Assembly (NCBI RefSeq): GCF_010015445.1
Contig: NC_053121.1
Span: 32,377,934-32,441,933, forward strand
From: Perca fluviatilis
Taxonomy: Eukaryota; Chordata; Actinopteri; Perciformes; Percidae
Direction: 5' to 3'
DNA length: 64,000 bases
Shown: one piece after another, positions 49,243 through 59,768 of the stretch
Numbering within the stretch: the first letter of the stretch is position 1
Layout of the letters: every line of letters begins with the position of its first letter
Position numbers and translations under genes: made by a program
Notes under the pieces: model-generated
The model's database searches: none
What the model was told of the DNA's origin: nothing
The model's input: only the letters and a program-made list of their open reading frames with translations

Positions 49243-49561
49243 AGGAGCAGTAAGTGATTCTGCACAAAAGATTGTTGATATTTGAACTCAACTGCCAAAC
49301 AAATACAACCCCCCCCCCCTTCATAAGCTCCGTCCCCCAGATTCACAGACAGAGAACTACTGGCCGGCACATTCAGATGCTGCCCCCCCCCGCCCCCTCA
49401 GGCGTCTGATTGGCTGCGTTCCTAGTTGATCTGAATGTAGCCCCGCCTCCCGCCTGTTGCCGATCGGCTGGAACAACGTTTTGAGAGAGCTAGGTGATCG
49501 TGAGGAAATATTCACAGATTTTGACAAAAAGTGTATTAGATTAACATCACTTACTATCCCT
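49243..49561. mobile_element. TTAA-target MITE X2, sharing a target with X1
   Basis: AGGAGCAGTAAGTGATTCT and ATCACTTACTATCCCT are inverted ends. The left target is the TTAA shared with X1 and the right target reads TTAT, a one-base change. C-runs lie at 49309-49318 and 49384-49391. The element probably inserted into the target duplication of X1, or the reverse. Confidence 0.75.
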
Positions 49562-49565
49562 TTAT

Positions 49566-50230
49566 ATCATTTAGTCATTTGGAAGTTCAGGTAGTTTTGT
49601 AAGGTTATTTTAATATTTTTTCCAGCCTCTACCTCCACTGATACTTAAAATTTTTTTTTGCCACATTTATAACATTAATAACTTATTCTCCCTAGTTTGA
49701 ATTGTCCAATCCCCTTGTACTGTGGTGGGTTTTGACAAAAAGGTAACAATACATTTTTAATCTGGGGGATACCAGAATATAAATTTCTTAATGGGACTTA
49801 ATGGGAATAAGCCCTCTTCTGTCCATAGTTATGATCGGAGCACCTAGTATAAGACAGTGAAATGTGTGTAAGGAGGAGGTTGGGAAAAAGACAAGACTTC
49901 ACCTGAGAAACAGCTGTTTGTGTCCCAGAAGTATGAGAAGAACCATGTTTTAACACAAAGTTTTTTTCTAATCTTAACTTGCCGTATTGGTGCCTAGACT
50001 TAACTGTCTCGTCGCCTTTCACAATTCGCTTTTTGTCAGTAAACTCAACAGTCAGAACTGCTGTCACGACCGTCACTTCACAGTGACAGGTACCCGTCTC
50101 ATAAGGTGCTTCTCACTTTCCTTAAATTGCATTCCCGGCTCCTCCGCTTCCTCGCATCTTAGTCCGTCCCACCAAGGAAGCGGAGGAAAAGAGGAAAAGA
50201 GGAAAAGAGGAAATGTGTTTTAGAGGGATG
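49566..50230. other. Intergenic; possible relative of repeat K
   Basis: The stretch 49794-50000 shares only short words (for example GTTTGTGTCCC) with repeat K and is not assignable. GGAAAAGA tandem units lie at 50183-50210. Confidence 0.35.
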
Positions 50231-50375
50231 TAGTCTTGCATTGCCAGACCTTCCTCCACAGCGCTGCGCAGGAGAGTCTGGCTAGTCCACACAGCATTCT
50301 GGGATGGGAGAAAAACATCCTCTGGTTTATTGCCATTTCTTTAAACCAATCGCAATCGCCTTGGGCGATGCTAAG
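50231..50375 (+). mobile_element. Family A DNA transposon, copy 5 (fragment)
   Basis: TAGTCTTGCATTGCCAGACC through CCACACAGCATTCTGGG and AAACCAATCGCAATCG matches the left third of copy 2. The remainder of the element is missing. Confidence 0.75.
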
Positions 50376-50732
50376 CTTTCCTCTGAAGCGTCACGTGAAT
50401 ACGTCAGATGTATGGGCGGAGTTAGCAACCCTTTCAGCTGCACGGTTTCCAGCAAGGCTGCTCTCGTGTATCCTCACCTATACCAACTCGGTGATCTCTC
50501 ATCGATGATCACTCCTTGGGGCAGGAAAAAGAGCCTTCACGAAGGAGGGCCAGAACAACTTCCGGTTCAGCCAAAGACTGTGGAGCGGGGCGCTATCAAA
50601 TAAGGAAAGTGAGAAGCACCTATTGTCCCCTTTTGCTGGCACAAATATGTCAGCTAATCCCTTCCTCAGTGTGCAGGCTTGACATCAACATGTACCCTGA
50701 TTGTTGTGTGAGTCTGCACATGGCAAAGGTAC

Positions 50733-51290
50733 GGTGGCCGACAGGGGCAAACGCACTGCAACTTAATGAAACACACGCAAATAGACAAAACACAAGCAAA
50801 TTAAGAAAACATCTTCATTAATTTGACAACACATGCACTGCATTTAGCGAACGCGCTGCAAATACACACATCACAACCAAATACACAAACGTGCTGCAAA
50901 TACAGAAACGATGCAAAAAGGAAAGCACACAAACTCCGAAAACGGAAACGTTGCACCGTGGGGTCGAAAATCAAGCTGTTCCACTTAGCGCTCCCCTTAG
51001 AGACCTGGAGAACTTCAGTTGTGAAATCTGGATGCAGCGGGGGGGGGGGTTTGTGTGCTTTTCTTTAGCATCGTTTCTGTTTTCGGAGTTTGTGTGCTTT
51101 TCTTTTTGCATCGTTTCTGTATTTGCAGCGCGTTTGTGTATTTGGTTGTGCTGTGTGTATTTGCAGCACGTTTGCCCTAATGCTGTGCATGTGTTGTCAA
51201 ATTTATGAAGATGTTTTCTTAATTTGCTTGTTTTTGGTCTATTTGCGTGTGTTTCATTAAGTTGCAGTGCGTTTGCCCCTGTCGGCCACC
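50733..51290. mobile_element. Foldback element L with about 210-bp inverted arms
   Basis: The left arm starts GGTGGCCGACAGGGGCAAAC and the right arm ends with its complement, GTTTGCCCCTGTCGGCCACC. The arms remain inverted for about 210 bp with small changes and carry repeated GCTGCAAATAC and CAAATACACAAACG words. GTAC flanks both sides. No coding content is claimed, and the overlapping frames inside are arm sequence. Confidence 0.85.
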
Positions 51291-52078
51291 GTACAAAGGA
51301 GAAAGGAAATGATTTTCTGCAACAAAAGCTTATTTTATTAAAGGGGGAGTAAGTGTTAATAGATCAATCCAACAGGTAACAATTTGCATGCACATCTAAA
51401 AAAAATACAAAGCTATGCCGAAAGCCATAAAATACTGTAGCATAGAGACAGTGATAGAAAGATCTGTGTTTGTACAAACAAAAAACAACAAAGTAAACAA
51501 AGCAATTCATATTCCATTACATTAAACAATAATAATCAGCTAAATAGTACAATTGCATTAATTGCATTAATAGACATATTTGCATTAAAGTATATATGTC
51601 TAAAATCATGAAAACAAAAACAAAAAAATCAATATAGTATGATTTGGCTCTCTGCAACTAAAAATATGATGATTTTGAAAGAAATGTATAACAGTGGGTG
51701 CACAGGTCATTTCTGTATGTTTCCTGACAAATTAATCACGGCATTTGAAAGGCATTTGTGGGGACGTAATTTTAACAGGTGCCACCACCATGTGATGCAG
51801 TGTGATGACATGGCGTGGTCATTCCACATATTTCTGCGAGATCAGGCTGGTACGTGACATTGACTTAAAATAAACTACATTTTCTGTTTTCATGATAATG
51901 AAGGAAAACACTTGGTAGTAGCATCAAATCACTGTTGGTTTTGGTCTTTTCATGGGGTTTGTAGACAATACACAGACATAGAATATCACGAGACTTAAAC
52001 ATAAAAAATATATATATATATATTAGAACCACGGTTTAGAGCCACACACCATGCTTAACTGTGTAAATAGTTGTGCTC
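51291..52078. other. 3-prime flank of lectin gene 2
   Basis: Lies directly downstream of the stop of gene 2 on the minus strand. A TA-rich run sits at 52010-52022. A minus-strand AATAAA (TTTATT at about 51333 on plus) is a possible but distant polyadenylation signal. No other gene. Confidence 0.4.
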
Positions 52079-54696
52079 TTATTGCTCACAGATAAAGCTC
52101 TGATCAGCAGAACAAGCATCATCGTTCCAATCTCCCACTCCCGATGATCTTTGCACACTTTCTCCACAGTCCTGGTTCCCATTGTAGCTGTTGGGCTGGT
52201 CGTCCCCCCAGATCCTGATATACAAGATAACGGAGACATGAATACTTTTTACAGCACCCACTGTCTGTTTCTCAACTGCTCTGACCTTTAGTTTCTGACC
52301 CAAACTGTGATTGAAAGGATTGTAACCCAATTTTTATTTTGATTTAAAGTGCTCATATTATGCTCATTTTCAGGTTTATAATTGTATTTAGAGGTTATAT
52401 CAGAATAGGTTAACATGGTTTAATTTTCAAAAAACACCATATTTTTGTTGTACTGCACATTGCTGCAGCTCCTCTTTTCACCCTGTGTGTTGAGCTCTCT
52501 GTTTTAGCTACAGAGTGATGCATCGCACTTCGTTGGGAGTAGCACATGCGCAGTAGCTAGGTAAGGACTACTAGCCAGTCAGAAGCAGAGTATGAGGGCG
52601 TGCCACGCTAGCAGCTAGGCGAGCATTATAACGTGGTTTACAAAGTGACGCACGGTCATCACCGAAGTAAAGGCTGGACTACAATAGAGCTGTTTGGAGC
52701 AGGGCTTTTTCACTTTGTAAACCTATAACGTGCACAAAAAAGATATATAACACAATAAAGGAAAGGGAAAAAGCCAAAAAGCACAATGTGAACACTTTAA
52801 GTCTCATCTAAATAGAAGTAGTACTAGAGTACGAGGGGCCATCTGGGATATTATTCACAATTACCTCACACACATACATGTGAAATGCGCTCACACACTC
52901 TACTGAAATGCTTTCATACACACTGGTGAAAAATTATACTCTCACATACTATACTGAAACCTCACACACACACAACTGAAACGCTCTCATTAACACTACT
53001 AAAATGCTCTCACACGCAATACTGAAACGCTCTCATATACACAACCCCTGCGTGTTTTAAAACACAAGATAATAAATATTGCTAAAACAAAATGTCTATG
53101 TGGATGCAGAAAGGTCTCAACAGGGCTTGACAGTGCATCACCTCCTGACTGAGTGGACCAGATCTTTGAGCTGAATGTGCTGTACTTTGTGGCATTCAAA
53201 ACCTACCTCCATGTTTTCTTCTATTACTGAATTGTTATTACTGAAAATACAAGGTTAAAATCCTTGTAGATATAAATCTGTTTTGTTGTCTGTTTTTTCA
53301 GTTACTGACATGCTTTCAAAAACACAATTCAATCATATAAACATTGATAGAAATGGAATATTAAAGAGCTGCAGAGTAACTTAATACAGTAAAGGAAAAG
53401 ATCATTAACTAAAAAAAATCACTTTTCCTTGGATTTGGGGTGTTATTTTGTGTCTCTGGTGCTTCCACATGCATACAAACTTTGAAAAAACCCCATCCAT
53501 GCTGTTTTGAGTGAGATACGGTTTCTGAATGTGTCCTGCCTTCAGTCTCTGGGTGAGATGTTCAAAATCTGGCTTGCTACGTCACTAGCCGAAACGAGGG
53601 GCCTAGGGGGCTAACCGTTAGCATGCTAGCTCGTTCTCACTGGCAAAACACAAATTCACCCTAATCTACAAAATAAATTGTATAGAACTACATACATGTC
53701 CCTGTTCTGCAGGTATTCCACGCAAAGTTGGAAGTGCGCTCTCGTTTAGAAGAAGTCTCCCGGCTAATCCTGCCTTGTACAGGCCGAAGTCGGAGAAACA
53801 GCTAGCTAGCTCATGTAATCCTTATCTAGCTGCTGCGCATGTGCGACTGACAACAAAGACCTTCAATAAGTTTAGAGGTCTCACTCTGTGGCTAAAACAG
53901 AGACCTGAACACATAGGGTGAAAAGAGGAGCTGCAGCAAGGTGCAGTACAACAAAAATATGGTGTTTGATGTTTTTTATGATGTTTTTTCCGTGAAGGGA
54001 GCCAAACTGTGGAACTGGCTCCCTACAAATATAAAGGCTATACTTAAATTGTCCACCTTTAAAAAATTAGTAAAAGCATGGTTATTACAGCAGCAGCAGT
54101 GTGATCATGCCATATGAAATACATAGCTGAGTGTTTGTGAGGTATGCATCTGTGTGAGTCCGAGTTAATGTGTTTATTTACTACACTTATTTTTATTGCT
54201 GTTAACTGTTATTATTTTTTTTTTGGACATTTTATTGTATTCATTGTAAAAATTAGATTTCTTCTATTATTTGAACTGTTAAAAGCCCTCCTAGGGACAG
54301 GTGTTGCGAATTAGCCTTGGCTACAAACACTGTGATACAGGCATCGGATTGTTATTTATGTAATAATCTATGTTTTTTTTTGTATTTGTCCCTATTTAAA
54401 TAAACTACAAATAAAAAAATGGTGTTTTTTGAAAATTAAACCATGTAAACCTATTCTGGTACAATTATGAACCTGAAAATGAGCATAATATGAGCACTTT
54501 AAGGAAACGTCCAATTGTTGTGACATCTAATATCCTGCTCCTGTCAGATATTTCACACTCTGGCAGTTAAAACTTACGTTGTGGTGACTGGAGTCCCATC
54601 CACCCACATCCAAGTCCCCTCTTTAAGACGGTCAGTCAGACCAATCCAGGCATTTTGGCCTGATTCCAGTAACCTGTTGACAAATGCCTGTTAGTG

Positions 54697-54730
<34 letters not shown>

Positions 54731-54731
54731 T

Positions 54732-54766
<35 letters not shown>

Positions 54767-57700
54767 CTTTATTGATCCCCAAGGGGAAATTCAAGCACAT
54801 GTGTAGCACATAGAGAAGACAGGAATGATTGAAAGATAAATAATAATCTCTGAAATTTTTTTTCCTCATAGATAGGCAGACAACTATGAATCAATTCGCC
54901 TTTGGTTCCTCCATTCAGCCAGAAATGTTTTTTTCTTCTTGTTTGCATCCTGACACAAACATACTTAAAGTCCCGATAAAGCAAAAATAAATGTGTCTTT
55001 GACACCACAGGAAATGTGTTATTAACCACCCAGCCAAATCTGAATGCCAAAAAAATTGGGAAGTATATCAAATTAGGTTTCAAAATCCTGAGAAAAATAA
55101 GCAGTTCCCTCCGCACTGAGACGAAGAACGAGCTGCTGCGCATTGGCTGCTGCGCATCGACAGACTCTTGTTGCAGCTGTGTTAGCTGTGTTAGTTCACC
55201 ACCACATATACTAAAAAAGTAGCACACAGTCTTTAGCACAGTACACACACCCCCGAGCCAAAGAACAAGTGGCTGTTAGTGTAGCACATAGGGAAGACAG
55301 GAATGATTGAAACATAGATGTGCAAAATTCTTTCAGTCAAACTATTTAATTAATTCTCCAAGAAAGCAAATTTTTTTTATGTCTCCTAGTTCATTCTTTC
55401 TTTCTTTCGTTCTCACCTGTTCACGTCTGCTGTTTATGACAACCAGATCTGCTCCCACTGCAAAGCAGGCCTCTCTGCTTGATGTCCAGTTTGTCTTCTC
55501 AGTTGAAACAATGTAACAGCTGTCACCGAACTTCCTCCAGCCTGTTTGACAGGGCATGCCTGAAAATTGAAGGAGAGGGACAAAGTATCACAGAAAGGTT
55601 AAGATTACAGAAAAACACCAATTAGAACTGTATACCAAATGATTAATTCAACTTTTATGAGAAACATCTTACTTCTTATTTGAACTGCCGTCTTCACCAT
55701 CTTGTTCTTGTACTCTTTGGCTATCTCAAGGCAACCTCTTGCTAAATCAATGTATTCGCTATGTAACTTATTTTTATAATTTTCCAATGAGTTGTAGATG
55801 GTCTGAAGGTCATTTTTAGTCATATTCAATGTATTGCATGTTTGCTGCAACTGGTCTTTTTCTTTAGTCAGGTGACTCAGTGTGGCCTCCAACTGTTTCC
55901 TCTCTGCAGTTAGAGCATCATGGCTGCTCTGTAGTCGATTTCTTTGAGTGTTGTCTGACGTGCGACGGCTGGCATCTGAATAAAAGAAATTTAACATATT
56001 TCATTTATTTATTTTATCAGTTTATTTGTCAGGGACAATACATATAGGCATTGTTACATCTGAAGTGCAGTCCAATGCAATGTATGTGGGACTTGTCCCT
56101 GGTTAGGCTTTTTGAAATGACACACATGGTAAAACACAATAAAATCGACAAACTAACAAAGTAAAGCAAACATGGACCAGCAGCCACATACAGTTCATGT
56201 ATAAAGACGAACGATACAACAGACTGAGGCGTCAACCTAGATGGTTAAAAGCTGACAATTAAAGCAAACAGTCACATAAATTCATAAAAACCAACAGTAA
56301 AACGAACACAGACAGGCAGACTAAGAACAGACAGGATAAGAAGTAAAAACATTTACTAAAATAACGACTAAGAATGAACAGTGAAACATGTGACTTAGTG
56401 TTCGCAAATTTGCCTCTGTTTAAGCCATAGTTTTACCTTAGTATTAAAAAAGTTATATCTGCTTAGATTTGGATTATGAAAATATTATCGTTTTTCCTCT
56501 CCTTTTATTTTGTATGATTGTTTACAACATCACCTGGCTTCGAACATTCAAGGCCAGTTGGCAGTAGTGAAATAAATCATTCATATTTTCAGAGACAACA
56601 AATAAATCACTTACGGTAAATAAGCTGTCCTGTGGTACCAACCAACAGGACAGCACACAGTAATCCAAGACACACAGTCGCACACCTATAGGACAGCTTT
56701 ATTCTCCGAAAATCCACTAAATCAAAAGGCAAAATCCTTTTTCTCTCAGCTGGCTGGAGGGGCATGTCGGTGCCTGTGAACGAGAAACAAAGTAAACAAA
56801 CTTGTGCTGACGCCTACATTTCATTGGCAGACAGCGTGTCATTAGTTAGTTGGTACTGAAGAGTAAGGACCATACCAGACATTTGCAGGTTCCTTTACAT
56901 GCTGTTTGATGGGCTTCAGCTGAGCAGCCAAAGCTATGATAGAACACTGACGCATTCTGCTTTATGTCACATTTGATTGGCTGCATCAAAATAAGGTCTC
57001 CATCTACGTAGAAGGATATTTTGTCGAATTAATGCAATAGGTCATGAAAAAAATAAATAAAAAATGTCTTCCTTTTGGTTTATGAATTTTTCTCAAAGGA
57101 GACTAGGGATGCACCGAATCCAGGATTCGGCTTCGGATTCAGCCGAATATTGGGCTTCGGTTTCTGCCGAACCTTAGAATTTTTTTCCACCGGACCGAAA
57201 CCCTACGCTTGCACTACGCGCGCTACGCTGTTCGACATAATGACGCCGCCGTTGACAACAGGAAGGTGTTTACATAGTTGGACCGTTCAATGAGGCTGTG
57301 AGAAAGTGAAAATGAAAAAGTGAAAAAAGTGTTGTTTGGCAGTACTTTCAGTAAAAAGAAGGCGATTCAAGTCGAGCTACATGTTCAATTTGCAATGCTG
57401 ATTTGTCTCGTGGTGGCAAGGACCCTAAACAATGCACAACATGGCCGCTGTTAAAACATTTGCCTATGAAACATCCGAAAGAATACGAGTTGTGCATGAA
57501 GGAATCTACAGACAGCAGCCAAAATGCAGCAACTTCAGGTATGGCAAATGAAGGACAGTCACAGCTAAAAACTTGTGTTAACCAGACCATGGACTGAGGA
57601 TGGGAGTAGGATTCGGTATTCGGTTTCGGATTCGGCAGAATTTTAACCAGTGGATTTGGTATTCGCCTGAACCCCAAAAATCTAGATTTGGTGCATCCCT

Positions 57701-58241
57701 AAAGGAGACTACATTTAATTTCAGTTGGACTTTAAAGCTTTAGTGCGTAACTTTTTTTATATTATTGAGAGTCCATCATGTTTTTTTAATCCTCCGTGTC
57801 CTCCTTGGCTACTAGCAACTGCGTGGAGGGGTGTGGGTGAATCGCGATCACGGAAGGCTTGTATCATGTTTTGTTGTCATTACTTAGAATTCCTCATGGG
57901 GGTGACAGAAACTACGCACTACAGCTTTAATGTGCAGTTATCTTAAAAACATCTTCTATCACTTTACAGTCAAATGGTGTTCCCCTTATTAGTAGATTGC
58001 CACCATATTAAAGCGTTAAAATCAGACAATTGGTTCATTTAGTGATAGACATCATCGCTGCGTCTCAACTTTCAAGCTGGTCTCCTAGAAATGACTTTAT
58101 TATAAACAATAAGTTCTTAACGGCAAACATATTTTTCCTAATATTCTGTCTGTCCATGTGTTTTGCGGCTGATACTGTACCTTCGATAGCGAGGCCGTCC
58201 TTTGTGAGTGATGTGTCCTCATCCATTTCCATTAAATCCAT
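52079..58241 (-). CDS. Lectin gene 2: type II membrane C-type lectin receptor, CD209/CLEC4-like
   Basis: Coding exons on the minus strand: 58241-58181, 56716-56615, 55975-55673, 55559-55417, 54687-54578, 52214-52079; 284 residues. The last three exon lengths (143, 110, 136) are identical to gene 1. The start MDLMEMDEDTSLTK aligns with the start of gene 1. Residues about 33-54 form the membrane span (CATVCLGLLCAVLLVGTTGQ). The neck is about 100 residues with four clear 14-residue units. The binding domain (about 156-284) keeps six cysteines, WIGL, WGDDQPN, DCGE and WND. The cytoplasmic YIN of gene 1 is absent. An alternative exon 2 acceptor at 56773 (good pyrimidine tract) stays in frame and would add 19 residues (GTDMPLQPAERKRILPF...). 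Role by family: surface glycan receptor; ligand unknown. Introns 1, 2, 4 and 5 carry transposons absent from gene 1. Confidence 0.9.
52348..52796. mobile_element. TTAA-target MITE in intron 5 of lectin gene 2
   Basis: TTAA at 52344-52347 and 52797-52800. The left end AGTGCTCATATTATGC is intact, and the right end (CACAATGTGAACACT) is worn. It is a full-length relative of the element at 16072, sharing GCTACAGAGTGATGC-like interior sequence. Confidence 0.85.
52863..53045. repeat. Imperfect minisatellite, unit about 25 bp
   Basis: Units such as CTGAAACGCTCTCA followed by a variable CA-rich stretch repeat at least six times (52880, 52900, 52975, 53005, 53025). Located inside intron 5 of gene 2. 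Copies are diverged. Confidence 0.65.
53409..54498. mobile_element. TTAA-target element interrupted by a LINE, intron 5 of lectin gene 2
   Basis: TTAA at 53405-53408 and 54499-54502. The right end is GCATAATATGAGCACT, as in the copy at 16072. The left end differs (CTAAAAAAAATCACTTTTCC). In lectin gene 1 the same intron position reads GGTTCCTTAATTAATCATC with a single TTAA, which is the empty site. A LINE fragment splits the element at 53968-54418. Confidence 0.8.
53968..54418 (+). mobile_element. 5-prime-truncated LINE inserted in the TTAA element
   Basis: The target duplication ATGGTGTTT is at 53959-53967 and 54419-54427. A 39-codon terminal frame (53998-54117) begins GAKLWNWLPTNIKA and contains LSTFKKLVKAWLL, the usual C-terminus of a fish LINE reverse-transcriptase polyprotein. 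The 3-prime end closes with AATAAACTACAAATAAAAAA. The parent family is not assigned. Confidence 0.8.
54700..54800 (-). mobile_element. LINE tail with (GATA)n beside the exon 5 acceptor of lectin gene 2
   Basis: GTGTAG is duplicated at 54694-54699 and 54801-54806. Read on the minus strand, the insert is a short AATTTCCCCTTGGGGATCAA stretch, then TAAAG and a (TATC)n array. It ends 13 bases from the exon 5 acceptor (exon begins at 54687). The same position in gene 1 is uninterrupted. Confidence 0.85.
55273..55312 (-). repeat. Second copy of the intron 4 acceptor segment in lectin gene 2
   Basis: This 40-bp stretch reads on the minus strand TCAATCATTCCTGTCTTCCC, then TATGTGCTACACTAACAG, and matches the true acceptor region that precedes exon 5 (54688-54834 with the LINE tail removed). 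What follows here is CCACTTGTTC, not the exon start GCATTTGTC, so this is a decoy acceptor. It lacks the LINE tail, so the copy arose before that insertion or independently of it. Confidence 0.7.
55985..56460 (-). mobile_element. LINE-like insertion in intron 2 of lectin gene 2
   Basis: The minus strand ends TTGTCCCTGACAAATAAACT then a TAAATAAAT run close to exon 3, resembling a LINE 3-prime end. The same intron in gene 1, after removing element P, is about 180 bp versus 639 bp here, so about 450 bp were gained. No reverse-transcriptase frame is readable. Confidence 0.5.
56615..56773 (-). other. Two possible starts for exon 2 of lectin gene 2
   Basis: The acceptor used in the gene model is the TAG before 56716, collinear with gene 1. 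A second acceptor, TTCTCGTTCACAG before 56773, has a better pyrimidine tract and leaves the intervening 57 bp open and in frame. Use of it adds 19 cytoplasmic residues, including a basic cluster AERKR. Both forms could exist as isoforms. Confidence 0.6.
57104..57701 (+). mobile_element. hAT element N in intron 1 of lectin gene 2
   Basis: TAGGGATGCACCGAATCC and TTTGGTGCATCCCTA are inverted ends, and AAGGAGAC is duplicated exactly at 57096-57103 and 57702-57709. The interior carries repeated GATTCGG words and a zinc-finger relic. Intron 1 of gene 1 (286 bp) lacks it. Confidence 0.9.
57361..57597 (+). pseudogene. BED zinc finger relic of element N
   Basis: An open frame contains CSICNADLSRGGKDPKQCTT and LLKHLPMKHPKEYE, that is CxxC and HxxxxH of a BED finger followed by an acidic linker, and stops at 57597. 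An upstream in-frame stop shows the N-terminus is broken, and the catalytic region is gone. Confidence 0.7.
57736..57926. mobile_element. Family H MITE, copy 3, in intron 1 of lectin gene 2
   Basis: TTAA at 57732-57735 and 57927-57930. The ends AGCTTTAGTGCGTAACTTT and GAAACTACGCACTACAGCT match copy 1. About 170 bp of interior is deleted relative to copy 1. Intron 1 of gene 1 lacks it. Confidence 0.85.
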
Positions 58242-58770
58242 TCTGATTATGGTTTCCTGTAGAGGAAACATTTTGACATCTTTGTAAAGCCACAAATACT
58301 GTACACTTTCATAGACATAAAAAGTTAGTCCTTAAGACCTTTTCACAACCTTTTTGAATCTGTATTTATATGTATGCTCCAATCAATTATTTGTGCTTAC
58401 TTGTGCTTGAACAATTGTTATATTTATTATAAGTATGGAGTCTAGTCAGATATGACATTTAAATTAAACTCCTGCTTAATTAATAAAAGCATTGCTGGTT
58501 AAATGAAGAAGCTTTTACATTATTTGCCAGGATAAAACCAAAATCTATAATCTCATTTGTGGTTTGCTTTTGGAGCAAGCACAAAATTAAGCTTGCATGA
58601 GATAATTCAAGTATTTAAATTTGAATGAGATCATTTAGTTTTACGGAAATAATAATCTGCAATAAGCGCTTAAAATAAAACTGGAGTGAAAGTGAATTAG
58701 AGTTAGTTGAATCCACAAAACATTTACCTATAGCAATGATAATAGTATTTATTAATCTATATGCACCTAC

Positions 58771-58955
58771 CTTGGATCTGAGAAAGTAAAAAGAAGTCAG
58801 CATCAATATGACTGCATTCACGTGAAGATGCTGCCACTGATTTATAACAATCACAGCAAAAATGAATGTTAATGCAACGTTATTTATTGCGCAGAAAACA
58901 GGATGCTCTTTTTGCACATGTCATCACATGTTTAATCGTAACTCTGATTGGTTTG
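58771..58955 (-). promoter_or_regulatory. Proximal promoter and non-coding exon of lectin gene 2
   Basis: On the minus strand a CCAAT box (CCAATCAGAG, core 58951-58947) and TATAAAT (58846-58840) precede a non-coding exon that ends at 58771 before a GTAGG donor. Order and surrounding bases match gene 1 (41218-41222 and 41328-41334). The second exon begins at 58256, then ATG at 58241. The transcription start is inferred near 58815. Confidence 0.7.
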
Positions 58956-59768
58956 TGTCCACATTCTCTGTTTACATTTTAGGATCAGATTTAAGTTGCG
59001 GCCAAAATTATTTACGGCAACTGAAACGGGAATTCCACAGCTAAGTTTAGCTGTCACAGAGAGGTGTTTCTGTTTTTCTCCTTCCTCTTAGGCTCCAGAC
59101 TTTCATCAGCTCTGGTTTCTGTTCCCTTTTCTTGCAGATTAACTTTCCACTGAGATTAAATGAGTGACAGTGTTACAGGAACGGGATACAAGGAGAGCCA
59201 TTTTGCAAATATATTGACTGAGTAGAACATAATGATGGCAAGGTGGTCACTCAGTCTGACCATCTTTCCCCCTAACGTTTTGGTCCAAAGCCAAATATCT
59301 TGACATCTGCTGTCCAAACTGCCTTAGATTTGGTACAGATGGTTATCCACCCCTTGCTTTGAGCTAAATTTGAATCAGCATGCTAACATGCTCATACTTT
59401 GACCTCAAGGTGCTGGAGGAAAAATTTCGAGATCACCAAAGTCATCAGGGTTTGTCCTCTGTGGACCGTGAATGTGTGTACAGAATGTCATGGCAATCTA
59501 ATATTTAATATTTAATCCATCTAATATTTGTTGAGTTATTTTAACCTGGTCCAAGGTGGTGGACCGCGAACACCATTAGAAGGATGTTGCCTTCCCTAGC
59601 ATATCTTATACACAAGATATTGTGATCAGACAGCAACAAAACATTTCGGCAAATATTCCTGGTCCTTGTGTGTGTGTGTGTGTGTGTGTGTGCAGATTAC
59701 CATTACCACAGATTACCACAAAACTTTGTTCAGCATGTTTAAATTTCCAACATTTTTTAAAACATTTG
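58956..59768. other. Intergenic, no feature supported
   Basis: A (GT)n tract at 59668-59692 lies in otherwise plain sequence. Confidence 0.45.

Noticed and set aside
50236..50821. Three overlapping plus-strand frames of about 90-100 codons
   Set aside because: The first part is family A transposon sequence and there is no conserved domain or splice evidence.
54769..55248. 159-codon minus-strand frame
   Set aside because: It lies inside intron 4 of lectin gene 2, runs through the LINE tail at its 3-prime end, and shows no recognisable domain.
58615..58917. 100-codon minus frame beginning MQKEHPVFCA
   Set aside because: It overlaps the promoter and non-coding exon of lectin gene 2. The equivalent place in gene 1 is not open in the same frame.
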